64,000 bases of DNA from an uncultured Dorea sp. (GTDB taxonomy: Bacteria > Bacillota > Clostridia > Lachnospirales > Lachnospiraceae): assembly GCA_910577685.1 (NCBI GenBank), contig CAJTOH010000004.1, positions 62,001 through 126,000 on the forward strand. The letters run 5' to 3'. The notes under the pieces were generated by a model. That model worked only from the letters and a program-made list of their open reading frames with translations, was not told where the DNA came from and did no database searches. Within the stretch, counting starts at the first letter, position 1. Every line of letters starts with the position of its first letter. Below, piece after piece: positions 42,233 to 52,297 of the stretch. A program made the translations under genes and the position numbers.

Positions 42233-42850
42233 ATGGGACAAGGTAAGATAAGTCCAAAGCAGAAGGAAATATTAGAATATATTAAATCACAGATATTGGA
42301 ACGGGGGTTTCCTCCGGCAGTCAGGGATATCTGCGAGGCGGTTCATCTTAAGTCTACCTCTTCGGTACATTCACATCTGGAGACCCTTGAGAAGAACGGT
42401 TATATCCGCCGTGACCCCACCAAGCCCAGAGCTATTGAGATTCTGGATGATTCTTTTAATTTTATGCGCCGTGAGATGGTGAATGTTCCTATTATAGGGC
42501 GCGTCGCCGCCGGGGAGCCGATACTGGCAGAACAGAATGTGGAGAACTACTTCCCTATCCCCATAGAGTATATGCCGAACAGCCCGACTTTCATGCTTAA
42601 GGTAAAGGGAGAAAGCATGATTAACGCCGGGATCTTAAGCGGCGATCTGGTGCTTGTCGAGCAGATTTCCACAGCGCATAACGGCGACATGGTCGTTGCC
42701 TTGATCGAGGACGGGGCTACTGTGAAGACATTTTATAAGGAAGACGGTCATATCCGCCTCCAGCCTGAGAATGACACGATGGATCCGATCATTGTAACGG
42801 ATGTGCAGATTCTTGGTAAAGTAATCGGCGTTTTTCGTTTCTTTAACTAA
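42233..42850 (+). CDS. lexA: SOS repressor LexA
   Basis: Represses DNA damage genes and is inactivated by RecA-stimulated self-cleavage. The 205-residue product has an N-terminal winged helix-turn-helix (about 25-65, PPAVRDICEAVHLKSTSSV) and a C-terminal peptidase domain. The cleavage site is the Ala-Gly bond in VAAGEP (93-94). The catalytic Ser is at about 128 (GESM) and Lys at about 165. AAAGGAGG precedes the ATG. RecA in the same window has a clear LexA box. Confidence 0.95.
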   Translation: MGQGKISPKQKEILEYIKSQILERGFPPAVRDICEAVHLKSTSSVHSHLETLEKNGYIRRDPTKPRAIEILDDSFNFMRREMVNVPIIGRVAAGEPILAEQNVENYFPIPIEYMPNSPTFMLKVKGESMINAGILSGDLVLVEQISTAHNGDMVVALIEDGATVKTFYKEDGHIRLQPENDTMDPIIVTDVQILGKVIGVFRFFN

Positions 42851-42886
42851 AGATAATTATTACATAGAACCATTGGAGGAAGTTTC

Positions 42887-43330
42887 ATGAAAGTCAGATT
42901 TTACAAGCAAATTGAGGACCGGCTGCTTAAATTTGCCGTGATTGTTGCGACATCGGAAGGAAAATGGGTATTCTGCAGGCATAAGGACCGGAATACTTTG
43001 GAGTGTCCCGGCGGGCATCGGGAAAGACGTGAGAAGATACTGGATACCGCCAGGAGGGAGCTTTCAGAGGAGACCGGTGCCGTAGATTTCCATATTGAAC
43101 CTATATGCGCATATTCCGTTACGGGGCGGACCCGGGTGAATCCATCCGGAAAAGAAACCTTCGGAATGTTATATTTCGCGGATATCAAGACCTTCCGGAA
43201 GAAACTAAACAGCGAGATGGCGGAGGTTCTCTTGATGGACAATCTGCCGGTTCAATCCGACCAGTGGACATATCCTGAGATTCAGCCCAAGCTCATACAG
43301 GAGGTACTATATAGGGAATATTGCGGTTAA
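42887..43330 (+). CDS. NUDIX hydrolase
   Basis: Hydrolyses a nucleoside diphosphate linked to another group; substrate unknown. The 147-residue product has a full NUDIX box beginning at GHRERREKILDTAR and ending RELSEETG. TTGGAGGAAG precedes ATG 42887. It lies 36 bases after lexA and 21 before the QueG-like gene, so they may be co-transcribed. Confidence 0.88.
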   Translation: MKVRFYKQIEDRLLKFAVIVATSEGKWVFCRHKDRNTLECPGGHRERREKILDTARRELSEETGAVDFHIEPICAYSVTGRTRVNPSGKETFGMLYFADIKTFRKKLNSEMAEVLLMDNLPVQSDQWTYPEIQPKLIQEVLYREYCG

Positions 43331-43351
43331 TATCCGGAGAGGAATCAAACT

Positions 43352-44047
43352 ATGCATACATCTACAAATATAACTGAAGATTTGTTCCGTCTGCTAAGAG
43401 AAAAAGGCGCAAAACTTATCGGTATCGCAGATTTGAGCGGTATTACAGAAGGAACCTTGACGACGGGAATTTCTGTCGCGGTTCCCGTACCGAGGCATAT
43501 TGTGCGGGATCTGCAGGATTCGCCTACAAAAGAATATTATGACGCCTATTATTCCTTGAATGAACAACTAAATCATATTGTTTCCAGCGGAGCCGAATTT
43601 CTGAAAGGCTGCGGGTATCAGGCGTATGCAAATACTACCAAAGCGGTCAGAATCGATGACAATTGGAGTACCCCTCTTCCGCATAAGACGGTAGCAACAA
43701 GGGCGGGAATCGGCTGGATTGGGAAAAACTGTCTGTTGGTTACCAAAGAATATGGCAGCGCAATCCGCTTATCCAGCCTATTGACAGACACTCCTTTGCC
43801 TGCCGCCCAGCCGATTAACCAGAGTTTCTGCGGCGCATGCAGCGTTTGCGTGGAGAGCTGTCCGGGAAAAGCATTAACGGGCAAGTCTTGGGATGCACAG
43901 ACGACACGGACAGAGCTCTTCCATAAGGAAATCTGCAAAGAGACACAGATCCGGCGCATGAAACAGGCTACCGGAATTGAAACGGATTTGTGCGGCCTAT
44001 GTTTTGCGGTCTGCACTTATACCAAAAGATATTTGGCCGAAAGCTAA
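43352..44047 (+). CDS. Epoxyqueuosine reductase-like double 4Fe-4S protein
   Basis: A 231-residue protein with the ferredoxin-like cysteine pattern of QueG: CGACSVCVESCPGKA and, at the C-terminus, CGLCFAVC. The upstream half matches the QueG catalytic region (HKTVATRAGIGWIGKNCLLV) but the protein is about 150 residues shorter than QueG and lacks the C-terminal HEAT-like part. It may be a distinct reductase rather than the tRNA enzyme. It ends at a hairpin shared with rsfS. Confidence 0.82.
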   Translation: MHTSTNITEDLFRLLREKGAKLIGIADLSGITEGTLTTGISVAVPVPRHIVRDLQDSPTKEYYDAYYSLNEQLNHIVSSGAEFLKGCGYQAYANTTKAVRIDDNWSTPLPHKTVATRAGIGWIGKNCLLVTKEYGSAIRLSSLLTDTPLPAAQPINQSFCGACSVCVESCPGKALTGKSWDAQTTRTELFHKEICKETQIRRMKQATGIETDLCGLCFAVCTYTKRYLAES

Positions 44048-44056
44048 ATTGCGGCA

Positions 44057-44115
44057 AAGCGCCCTTCATAGACAATACAGATTTCCCAGAACTGTTTCAT
44101 CTATGAAGGGCGCTT
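44057..44115. terminator. Long hairpin between convergent genes
   Basis: Two perfectly complementary 16-base arms (44057-44072 and 44100-44115) with a 27-base loop. T runs on either side are short, so it may be a weak bidirectional terminator. Confidence 0.5.
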
Positions 44116-44124
44116 CCTCTTCCC

Positions 44125-44478
44125 CTATAATTCTTCAATACTCTCAATGCGTTTCCCATCACTCCAGATCCGCTCCAGATGATAGAACTCCCGGTTCTCT
44201 TTGTCAAATACATGGACGACGACATCGCCGTAATCCAGAAGAACCCAGTTTCCTGTCTGCAGCCCTTCCCTCTGGATCTGCGAATGTCCCGCCATATGCA
44301 TCTTCTCCTCCACATTGTCCACCAACGCCTTTACCTGACTGTCGCTGGAACCGTTAGTGATGATAAAATAATCTGCCAGCGGGGAGACTGCGGAGATATC
44401 AATAATGGAGATATTCTCTCCCTTCTTGTCCTCCAATGCGCGGTAGACAATACGCGCCATCTCTTTTACCTGATCCAT
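44125..44478 (-). CDS. rsfS: Ribosomal silencing factor RsfS (Iojap)
   Basis: Binds ribosomal protein L14 and blocks subunit joining in starvation. The 117-residue product has the DUF143 signature (DYFIITNGSSDSQVKALVDNV, with GNWVLLDYGDVVVHVF). The start at 44478 has AGGAGG upstream. It is last in a minus-strand run nadD-yqeK-rsfS, the classic Firmicutes order. Confidence 0.94.
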   Translation of the reverse strand: MDQVKEMARIVYRALEDKKGENISIIDISAVSPLADYFIITNGSSDSQVKALVDNVEEKMHMAGHSQIQREGLQTGNWVLLDYGDVVVHVFDKENREFYHLERIWSDGKRIESIEEL

Positions 44479-44479
44479 A

Positions 44480-45067
44480 CTACACCTCCTCTCCTTCTCT
44501 CTTTCTTTTATAATAAAGATATGTTTTCTCCGTCATTGGGTCAACGGGGACATTCCTGCTGTTCAAATATTCCAAGGAATCTTCAAGGATCCGGTACAGA
44601 CAGGCCTCAATATCGGTAAATGCCAGTTTCCGCACCTCCGCCATATTAGGCAGCTCCTTTCTTCCCGGCTCAATATAATCGGCAATATAGATAATCTTGT
44701 CCAGAAGCGTCATATGAGGACAGCCCGTGGTATGGCTGGCAATGGCGTCTATAATCTCCTTATCCTTCACATGGTATTTCTTGGCGGCTAAAAACGCCCC
44801 AAGCTTCGCATGGAGAAGGCTTGGATTGCTCTTTTCCACTTCCGACACGCTCAAATGAAACTTTTTACACAGCTTTATCTTGGTATCTCCTGAAAGGCAT
44901 TTGGCGCAATCATGGAGAAGCCCCGCAATCAGCGCCTTCTCAATATCTTCCTCATAGCGCATAGCGAGAGCCGCCGCCGTGTACATAACCCCGAGGGTAT
45001 GCTCATATCGATCCTTATCCAGCTCCGTCATTAATTTCCGCCGAATCTTGGTGATCTTATAGTTCAT
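44480..45067 (-). CDS. yqeK: YqeK family HD-domain hydrolase
   Basis: A 195-residue HD-domain protein; characterised relatives hydrolyse diadenosine tetraphosphate. The metal motif is in AGLLHDCAKC, with a preceding His in RYEHTLGV and a later SHTTGC. The start ATG 45067 overlaps the end of nadD by 11 bases and follows AGGAGAG. rsfS begins 1 base after its stop. Confidence 0.9.
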   Translation of the reverse strand: MNYKITKIRRKLMTELDKDRYEHTLGVMYTAAALAMRYEEDIEKALIAGLLHDCAKCLSGDTKIKLCKKFHLSVSEVEKSNPSLLHAKLGAFLAAKKYHVKDKEIIDAIASHTTGCPHMTLLDKIIYIADYIEPGRKELPNMAEVRKLAFTDIEACLYRILEDSLEYLNSRNVPVDPMTEKTYLYYKRKREGEEV

Positions 45068-45683
45068 ATGCGTTCTCTCCTACATACAGGTGATTCTCCA
45101 GAATATAAGTATTGACAGCCTCCGGAACATGGCCTGCAATACTCCTTCCTTCCCTGACATCCCTTCGAAGCTCATGGGAAGATATCCTGATTAAAGGCGT
45201 AACCAAAAGACGGATCCGCGCGCCGTAAGTATCGTTCAGCTCACGAATCTTCTCTTCCATCGCATGTCTGGTGTTGATCTCATCCCGATAAGCCGCCAAC
45301 ACGGTACAGGTCGGGAAAATCCGTTCCGGGCGTACCCAACGGTCAATCATAAACAGCGAATCCGCCCCTATGATAAAATAAAAATCATCCTCCGGGTAGA
45401 TTCCTTTAAAATACTCCATTGTACTGTAAGAGTAGGACACTTCCTTCCTTTTGGCCTCATAAGACTCCAACCGAAACTCCCGGCAGGAGGCTATGGCAAG
45501 CCTTACCATCTCTACCCTGTCTTTTACGTCTGTTTTAATTGAGGAAGCGTCTTTATGAGGCGGATTCCCATTGGGCATGTACCAGACCTTATCGAGTTCG
45601 AACGCCTCTAAAGCGGCCCGTCCAAGCATTAAATGCCCGTTGTGTATCGGATCAAAGGTTCCGCCCATAATACCGATCTTCAT
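45057..45683 (-). CDS. nadD: Nicotinate-nucleotide adenylyltransferase
   Basis: Makes nicotinic acid adenine dinucleotide for NAD synthesis. The 208-residue product has the nucleotidyltransferase motif GGTFDPIHNGHL at about 7-18 and the ISSHELR motif (ISSTxxR variant). It is first of the nadD-yqeK-rsfS set. A 42-base gap separates it from yhbY, whose transcript probably reads through. Confidence 0.94.
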   Translation of the reverse strand: MKIGIMGGTFDPIHNGHLMLGRAALEAFELDKVWYMPNGNPPHKDASSIKTDVKDRVEMVRLAIASCREFRLESYEAKRKEVSYSYSTMEYFKGIYPEDDFYFIIGADSLFMIDRWVRPERIFPTCTVLAAYRDEINTRHAMEEKIRELNDTYGARIRLLVTPLIRISSHELRRDVREGRSIAGHVPEAVNTYILENHLYVGENAYEL

Positions 45684-45725
45684 AGTCTATCCAACTCCGT
45701 TCCAAAATAGGACTTTTAAGAATCA

Positions 45726-46019
45726 CTAACCGGGAAGTTCTATCTTCTTATTCTTGTCTTTCCCTTCCCGATACAGGACAATCTTCTTGCCGATTACCTG
45801 TACCACATCAGCATGGGTACGCTCTGCGATCATCTGCGCCAATTCCCTTGGGTCGTCCGCACAATTCTTAAGCACGCTGACCTTAATAAGCTCCCTTGCC
45901 GCCAGCGCCTCTTCCACCGCCTTGGTAAGCTCCGGCGTCATGCTGTTCTTTCCGATCTGGAAAATCGGATCCATCGTCATCGCAAGCCCTTTCAAATAAG
46001 CTCTCTGCTTTGTCGTCAT
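45726..46019 (-). CDS. yhbY: YhbY family RNA-binding protein
   Basis: A 97-residue CRM-domain protein that assists large-subunit assembly. The GxxG-type loop is IGKNSMT, and the C-terminal VVQVIGKKIVLYRE is typical. AAGGGAG precedes the start at 46019. It lies between obgE and nadD, all genes for ribosome assembly or cofactor supply. Confidence 0.88.
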   Translation of the reverse strand: MTTKQRAYLKGLAMTMDPIFQIGKNSMTPELTKAVEEALAARELIKVSVLKNCADDPRELAQMIAERTHADVVQVIGKKIVLYREGKDKNKKIELPG

Positions 46020-46070
46020 TTCATATCTCCCTTTTATTGTAATCTATTTGCCGGAAAATTGCAAAGGAAA

Positions 46071-47422
<1,352 letters not shown>

Positions 47423-47440
47423 CCTAAGAATCACAATTGC

Positions 47441-47722
47441 TTAAGCTACCGGATAGATAGAAACCTGCTTCTTATCTTTTCCTTTTCTTTCAAATCTTAC
47501 AACGCCGTCAACAAGTGCGAATAATGTATCATCACCGCCGCGTCCAACATTAACGCCCGGATGAATCTTCGTTCCACGCTGTCTGTAGAGGATATTCCCT
47601 GCTTTTACAAGCTGTCCGTCTGCTCTCTTAGCGCCAAGTCTCTTGGACATGGAATCTCTTCCGTTCTTTGTAGAACCGACACCTTTCTTATGAGCGAAAA
47701 ACTGAAGGTTTAATTGCATCAT
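47441..47722 (-). CDS. rpmA: 50S ribosomal protein L27
   Basis: A 93-residue ribosomal protein near the peptidyl transferase centre. It carries the Firmicutes N-terminal extension MMQLNLQFF, which Prp removes to expose AHKKG. The start at 47722 (or 47719) follows AGGAGG by about 10 bases; a GTG nine bases earlier overlaps the prp stop region and is too close to that site. It lies directly after its protease. Confidence 0.95.
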   Translation of the reverse strand: MMQLNLQFFAHKKGVGSTKNGRDSMSKRLGAKRADGQLVKAGNILYRQRGTKIHPGVNVGRGGDDTLFALVDGVVRFERKGKDKKQVSIYPVA

Positions 47723-47727
47723 GGTTG

Positions 47728-48063
47728 TCACACCTCCTCGAATGTTAAATCAATATATTCTGCATAGTTCGCATCATCCGCCATATTTTCCAGACCGAGA
47801 ATCATAGTGTTCAGCAATAATCCAGCGCCCTCGGAAGGATATCCGTTCACTAAATAATAGGCAATCAGTCCCGCCTCATCATTGCTGATCACGGAACATG
47901 GGTCTTGTGCATAGCGTTCTATGGCGTTCATAGTGTTGATTACCAACACAGAAGCTGCCGCACACACTACATCAGAACCTTTCTCACTGTACCCGGCATG
48001 CCCTTCCGTTCGGAATCCGACACATTCTCTATTCTCATTCTGGTAAATGGTTACATGAATCAT
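47728..48063 (-). CDS. prp: Ribosomal-processing cysteine protease Prp
   Basis: Cuts the N-terminal extension of L27. The 111-residue product has the catalytic pair His 22 (GHAGYSEKG) and Cys 34 (DVVCAAAS). It lies between rplU and rpmA in the conserved Firmicutes order. The start at 48063 follows TTGGAGAA. Confidence 0.93.
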   Translation of the reverse strand: MIHVTIYQNENRECVGFRTEGHAGYSEKGSDVVCAAASVLVINTMNAIERYAQDPCSVISNDEAGLIAYYLVNGYPSEGAGLLLNTMILGLENMADDANYAEYIDLTFEEV

Positions 48064-48078
48064 GGATGTTCTCCAATA

Positions 48079-48387
48079 TTAAGCATGAATTTTTTCGATC
48101 TTCACTGCAGTATACTGCTGTCTGTGACCGTTCTTTTTGTGGTATCCCGTTTTTCTCTTATACTTGTAAACAATGACTTTTCTGGCTTTTCCGTTCTCTA
48201 CTACGGAAGCCTCTACGGTCGCCCCTGCTACGGTCGGATTCCCGATCTTCAAACCGTTGTCACTTACTGCAAGCACTTGGTCAAATGTATAAGTCTCTCC
48301 GGCTTCCACACCAAGCTTCTCTACTTTAATGATATCGCCTTCGGCTACTTTGTACTGTTTACCACCTGTTGCTATAATCGCGTACAT
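48079..48387 (-). CDS. rplU: 50S ribosomal protein L21
   Basis: A 102-residue ribosomal protein ([14 protein letters not shown] at the start). The true start is 48387 after AGGAGG; the longer frame extends into the leader RNA. Transcription starts at the promoter near 48478-48506 and continues through prp and rpmA. Confidence 0.95.
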   Translation of the reverse strand: MYAIIATGGKQYKVAEGDIIKVEKLGVEAGETYTFDQVLAVSDNGLKIGNPTVAGATVEASVVENGKARKVIVYKYKRKTGYHKKNGHRQQYTAVKIEKIHA

Positions 48388-48471
48388 ATGGCACCTCCTA
48401 TTATCATTACTCGCCAACTGCGGTGTCCCCATAAAGGATGGAGAGCTTTCAAACCTCGCTGTGCGGCATAC
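48388..48471 (-). promoter_or_regulatory. Ribosomal protein L21 leader candidate
   Basis: About 84 bases of structured leader precede rplU. A clear hairpin forms between the TCTCCAT and ATGGGGA segments (48444-48438 with 48432-48426 on minus), and GC-rich outer segments (TGCCGC, GTTGGCG) can close it. Firmicutes carry an L21 leader RNA at this place; the match is by position and general shape. Confidence 0.55.
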
Positions 48472-48477
48472 TGGTAA

Positions 48478-48506
48478 AGTATAACATACAATCTTATGGA
48501 ATACAA
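48478..48506 (-). promoter_or_regulatory. Promoter of the rplU-prp-rpmA operon
   Basis: On minus, TTGTAT (48506-48501) and TATACT (48483-48478), spacer 17. The predicted start is near 48471. Confidence 0.65.
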
Positions 48507-48568
48507 GCCATAATGCAATAAAAATTGCTTATATTTCCAAAAAATATTTTAACACCCTATCTCCGGTT

Positions 48569-49357
48569 CTATATCCCCAGCAGACGACGTGCGTTTCCGG
48601 AAAAGATCAATTCCTTCTCTTCCGCCTTTAGCGGCATGGAGGACAAAAGCTTGGCATACTCTTTTTGCCCTTTCCACGGAGAATCCGTGGCAAAGAGTAT
48701 TTTTTCGGCGCCATGGGTATCGACTATGCGGAGGAACTGCTCCTCGGATATACAATCCAACACGACTCCCGTGTCAAAAAATACGTCTAAACCAACCAAT
48801 TCGCGCTCCACTTCATCCCACATCCGGTTTCCTCCAAGATGAGCCAGAACCAGCTTATCCGGTTTAACTTCCTCAATCAGTTCCCGCGCCATACGCGGCG
48901 TACAGTGGACGTCATCCAAAGATTTGGGATCCATTCCTGCGTGGACGCTGACAATCAGCCCCAGCTCCGACGCGTAAGATACCAGTCTTTTATAGCGGAT
49001 ATCGTTAAAATACATGTCCTGATAATCCGGATGCAGCTTAATCCCTTTGATTCCAAGCTCTTTTACATGCTTCAAAATATCCTTATAATTCTCACAAGCC
49101 GGATGAATCCCGCCGAACGAAAGAACCGGAGCCTCCTGATACTGCGCGGCAAACCGGTTAATGGATTCCACCTGGGAGATCTTCGTGACAGCAGGAAGGG
49201 CTACGCACAATTCAATCCCCGCCCGGTCCGCCGAACTTCGAAGCCCCGCGTAAGTTCCGTCCGTATAAGGATCCGTCCCACAGACGCCCGCTAGAAAATC
49301 AAGGGTGCTTTTCGCAATCTTATCAGGAAATATATGTGTATGAAAATCAATGATCAT
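48569..49357 (-). CDS. Amidohydrolase family protein
   Basis: A 262-residue metal-dependent hydrolase of the amidohydrolase 2 or TatD-like group. The metal ligands are HTH at about 6-8 (IIDFHTHIFPDK), a middle GIKLHPDYQ, a later SVHAGM, and ATDSPWKGQ at the end. The substrate is unknown. Its start overlaps the end of the CBS protein gene by 11 bases, so the two are coupled. Confidence 0.84.
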   Translation of the reverse strand: MIIDFHTHIFPDKIAKSTLDFLAGVCGTDPYTDGTYAGLRSSADRAGIELCVALPAVTKISQVESINRFAAQYQEAPVLSFGGIHPACENYKDILKHVKELGIKGIKLHPDYQDMYFNDIRYKRLVSYASELGLIVSVHAGMDPKSLDDVHCTPRMARELIEEVKPDKLVLAHLGGNRMWDEVERELVGLDVFFDTGVVLDCISEEQFLRIVDTHGAEKILFATDSPWKGQKEYAKLLSSMPLKAEEKELIFSGNARRLLGI

Positions 49358-49772
49358 GCCTTTCTTCGCATCCTTTCATCCTGTTATAGCAATATTCTAT
49401 AATGTCCCGGCGGGTGATAATCCCGATAAAATGTCCCTGGTCATCGACAACGGGTACGAAATTCTGTTCCATTGCCCGTCCGATAAGATCCTCCATCTTA
49501 GACTTTGCAGTTACACACTGATAATCCAGCCTGCGGTCAACTTTCAGCACGCTAATCTCTTCCGTATCCTTAAGATTCAGAAGGTTCCAGCGCTTCAGCG
49601 ACCAAAGAAGGTCTCCTTCCGTTATAGAGCCGATGTACGTCCCGCCCTTACTCAGAATCGGCACAGAGGAATATTTGTGGTATTCCATAATCTCCAAAGC
49701 CTGACGGACCGTATGATAATCATGGATATAAGCCAGTTCGCTCTTCGGCTTTAAGAAAAACAAAATATTCAT
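49347..49772 (-). CDS. CBS-domain protein
   Basis: A 141-residue protein composed of two CBS repeats (about 15-70, YHKYSSVPILSKGGTYIG, and about 80-135, FVPVVDDQGHFIGIITRRD). Such pairs bind adenosine nucleotides and sense energy state. No effector domain is attached. AAGGAGC precedes the start at 49772. It lies between aspartate kinase and the amidohydrolase. Confidence 0.87.
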   Translation of the reverse strand: MNILFFLKPKSELAYIHDYHTVRQALEIMEYHKYSSVPILSKGGTYIGSITEGDLLWSLKRWNLLNLKDTEEISVLKVDRRLDYQCVTAKSKMEDLIGRAMEQNFVPVVDDQGHFIGIITRRDIIEYCYNRMKGCEERHDH

Positions 49773-49785
49773 GAGCGGCTCCTTC

Positions 49786-51117
49786 CTATATCATGGTATT
49801 GACAAATATATCATAGATTGCATTGACAGCATCATTAAAATCATGGTTGCGGACGCCGATGATGATGTTCAGCTCGCTGGATCCCTGATCTATCATCTTC
49901 ACATTGACGTTCGCGTGGGCAAGAGCGGAAAAAATCCTTCCGGAAGTTCCCCTAGTCGCTTTCATTCCCCGCCCTACGACGGCGATCAAAGCAAGATCCG
50001 ATTCCAGTTCCAGAAAATCCGGCTCTACGCTCCTATGTATACCGGCGATAACCTTCTGCTCCTTCTCCTCAAATTCATCCTGATGAACGAAGATCGTCAT
50101 AGTGTCTATTCCGGAAGGCATATGTTCGATGGAAATCTCATTTTCCTCGAACACCTCCAGAACCTTCTTGCAGAAACCGACTTCTGCGTTCATCATAGCT
50201 TTCTCCACCGTGATCGAGGCAAAATCTTTCTTTCCGGCGATACCCGTGATAATAAACCGCGGCTTTCGGCAGGTTCCTTCCACAATCAACGTCCCCCTGT
50301 CTTCCGGTGAATTCGTATTGCGGATATTAATTGGAATGCCTTCCTTGCGCACCGGGAAAATAGCGTCTTCATGGAGAACCGTCGCTCCCATATAGGAAAG
50401 CTCCCGCAATTCCCTGTATGTAATCACATCAATTGCCTTAGGATTCTTAACGACGCCGGGATCCGCAATCAAAAAACCAGATACATCCGTCCAATTCTCA
50501 TACATGTCGGCATGTACGGCCTTTGCTATAATAGAACCCGTGATATCTGATCCCCCTCTGGAAAATGTCTTCACCTTGCCGTCCGGCATCGCGCCATAGA
50601 ATCCCGGGATTACCGCCTGATGTGTATCTTCAAGGCGTTTTGCCAGAATACTGTTGGTCCGTTCACCGTCAAAATTCCCATTCTCATCAAAACAGATCAC
50701 CTCTGCGGCGTCGATAAACTCATAGCCCAGATATTCCGCCATCAAAATTCCGTTCAAGTATTCCCCTCTGGACGCGGCGTAATCCCTGCCGGCCTTCTGG
50801 CTGAACATCGTACGAATGGTCTTAAATTCATCGCTCAGATCAATAGAAAGGCCAAGTCCTTCCGTAATCTCGTCATAACGCGCCCGGATTGCAGACATCT
50901 GTTCCTCGAACTCTTCCTCATACTCGTCGTCCATCGTTGCAAGATTATAGCACCTATACAGCATATCCGTAACTTTGGTATCTCCCGGCGTACGCTTTCC
51001 GGGAGCAGAGGGAACCACGTATCTGCGGGATTCCTCCTTCCGGATGATTCTTGCGGCTTTTTTGAACTGCTCTGCGCTTGCCAGCGAACTGCCGCCAAAT
51101 TTTACGACCTTCTTCAT
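49786..51117 (-). CDS. lysC: Aspartate kinase
   Basis: Phosphorylates aspartate, the first step to lysine, threonine and methionine. The 443-residue product has the kinase start MKKVVKFGGSSLAS and two C-terminal ACT domains for feedback control (GIAGKKDFASITVEK and LALIAVVGRGMKATRG). The start at 51117 is inside a longer frame; GGAGG lies 13 bases upstream, a little far. No lysine riboswitch fits in the 64-base gap upstream, so control is probably allosteric. Confidence 0.9.
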   Translation of the reverse strand: MKKVVKFGGSSLASAEQFKKAARIIRKEESRRYVVPSAPGKRTPGDTKVTDMLYRCYNLATMDDEYEEEFEEQMSAIRARYDEITEGLGLSIDLSDEFKTIRTMFSQKAGRDYAASRGEYLNGILMAEYLGYEFIDAAEVICFDENGNFDGERTNSILAKRLEDTHQAVIPGFYGAMPDGKVKTFSRGGSDITGSIIAKAVHADMYENWTDVSGFLIADPGVVKNPKAIDVITYRELRELSYMGATVLHEDAIFPVRKEGIPINIRNTNSPEDRGTLIVEGTCRKPRFIITGIAGKKDFASITVEKAMMNAEVGFCKKVLEVFEENEISIEHMPSGIDTMTIFVHQDEFEEKEQKVIAGIHRSVEPDFLELESDLALIAVVGRGMKATRGTSGRIFSALAHANVNVKMIDQGSSELNIIIGVRNHDFNDAVNAIYDIFVNTMI

Positions 51118-51181
51118 CTTCTTATGTAATCCTCCAAACTGCATTTTTATATCTGCTTTTTCAGACTCTATTTATCTTACA

Positions 51182-51766
51182 TCATTTTTTCATCATCTGC
51201 AATGGAATATCTTGATGAAATACGATGCCATTCATTCCAAGCCTTGCAGCGGCTTCGACATTCTCCGGACGGTCGTCGTAAAAGGTCGCGTCGCCGGGAC
51301 GGATGGAATAGCGCTCCATAAGAATTCGGTAAATCTTCTCGTCAGGTTTAATGCATTTGACCTGATAAGAAAAAATCCCTCCGTCAAAAGTATCCAGAAA
51401 CCTAAGCTTCTCCCTAGATCTCAGGTATAATTCCTGCGAATAGTTAGATAGATAATACAGCCTGCATCCAAGGCTGCGGAAATAAGCGATCCACTCTTCC
51501 GTGTAAGACAGAGGCACGATCGTACCATCAAATCCGGCAAACACTTCGCGGATCTGCGGCTCGAGGCCGGGTTCGTTTTCAATAAAAAGCTTCAGCCATT
51601 CTTCCGTAGAAACTATCCCTCTGTCACCCTCCAGCCAGTCTTCATTGCGAAATACGGCGTCCGCAATTCTCTCGTAAATTTTTTCCGGATAATTAAAGGC
51701 GCGCAAGTAACTCTGCCAATCATAATTAACCAATACATTTCCAACGTCAAATATTATTGTATTCAT
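51182..51766 (-). CDS. HAD family hydrolase
   Basis: A 194-residue HAD phosphatase related to the YihX/HAD-IA group. Motif I is IFDVGNVLVNYDW, so the second acidic residue is replaced by Asn as in haloacid-dehalogenase-like and YihX-type sequences. Motif II is YYLSNYS, motif III is around KCIKPDEKIY and motif IV is YDDRPENV. The substrate is unknown. AAAGGAA precedes the start. Confidence 0.83.
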   Translation of the reverse strand: MNTIIFDVGNVLVNYDWQSYLRAFNYPEKIYERIADAVFRNEDWLEGDRGIVSTEEWLKLFIENEPGLEPQIREVFAGFDGTIVPLSYTEEWIAYFRSLGCRLYYLSNYSQELYLRSREKLRFLDTFDGGIFSYQVKCIKPDEKIYRILMERYSIRPGDATFYDDRPENVEAAARLGMNGIVFHQDIPLQMMKK

Positions 51767-51789
51767 AAGTATTCCTTTCCGGTTCTTTG

Positions 51790-52269
51790 TCAGTGGATAA
51801 TGTCGCCGAATTCGGCTCCCGACGCTTTTTGAAGGTTCAGCGGGCTTAATTTTAGCTGCATCCCCAGTTTGCCGCCGCTTACGTAAATATAATCCAGATT
51901 ACGCGCCGCCTCATGGATCATGGTAGGATACTGTTTCTTCATACCAACCGCCGTACATCCGCCCCGCACATAACCGGTTACCTTCGTTAAATCCCTAAGA
52001 GGCAGCATCTCTAAGGACTTCTCTCCCACTGCCTTTGCCGCTTTCTTAAAATCAATCTCATCCTCGATCGGAAGTACGAACACATAATACCGTCCTGATT
52101 TTCCAGTTGTTACCAGCGTCTTATAGACATGGGCATGGTCATAACCCAACTGGTCGGCGACCTGAATACCATCGATAAAGTTCTCACATTCGTATTCTTC
52201 ATATTCGTATGGGATCTTCTGGCGGTCCAGAATACGCATGGCGTTGGTTTTCAATTCTTTTTTGCTCAT
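51790..52269 (-). CDS. ybaK: YbaK family Cys-tRNA deacylase
   Basis: Hydrolyses Cys-tRNA(Pro) formed by prolyl-tRNA synthetase errors. The 159-residue product has the YbaK core: VYKTLVTTGKSGRYYVFVLP near 48-67, with the key Lys, and GYVRGGCTAVG near 110-120. GAGGGAG precedes the start at 52269. It lies between the HAD gene and the radical SAM pair. Confidence 0.9.
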   Translation of the reverse strand: MSKKELKTNAMRILDRQKIPYEYEEYECENFIDGIQVADQLGYDHAHVYKTLVTTGKSGRYYVFVLPIEDEIDFKKAAKAVGEKSLEMLPLRDLTKVTGYVRGGCTAVGMKKQYPTMIHEAARNLDYIYVSGGKLGMQLKLSPLNLQKASGAEFGDIIH

Positions 52270-52297
52270 AACCTTATGCTCCCTCTCAAAACGGTTG

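Noticed and set aside
51118..51181. Lysine riboswitch before lysC
   Set aside because: The gap is too short and no structured element is seen.
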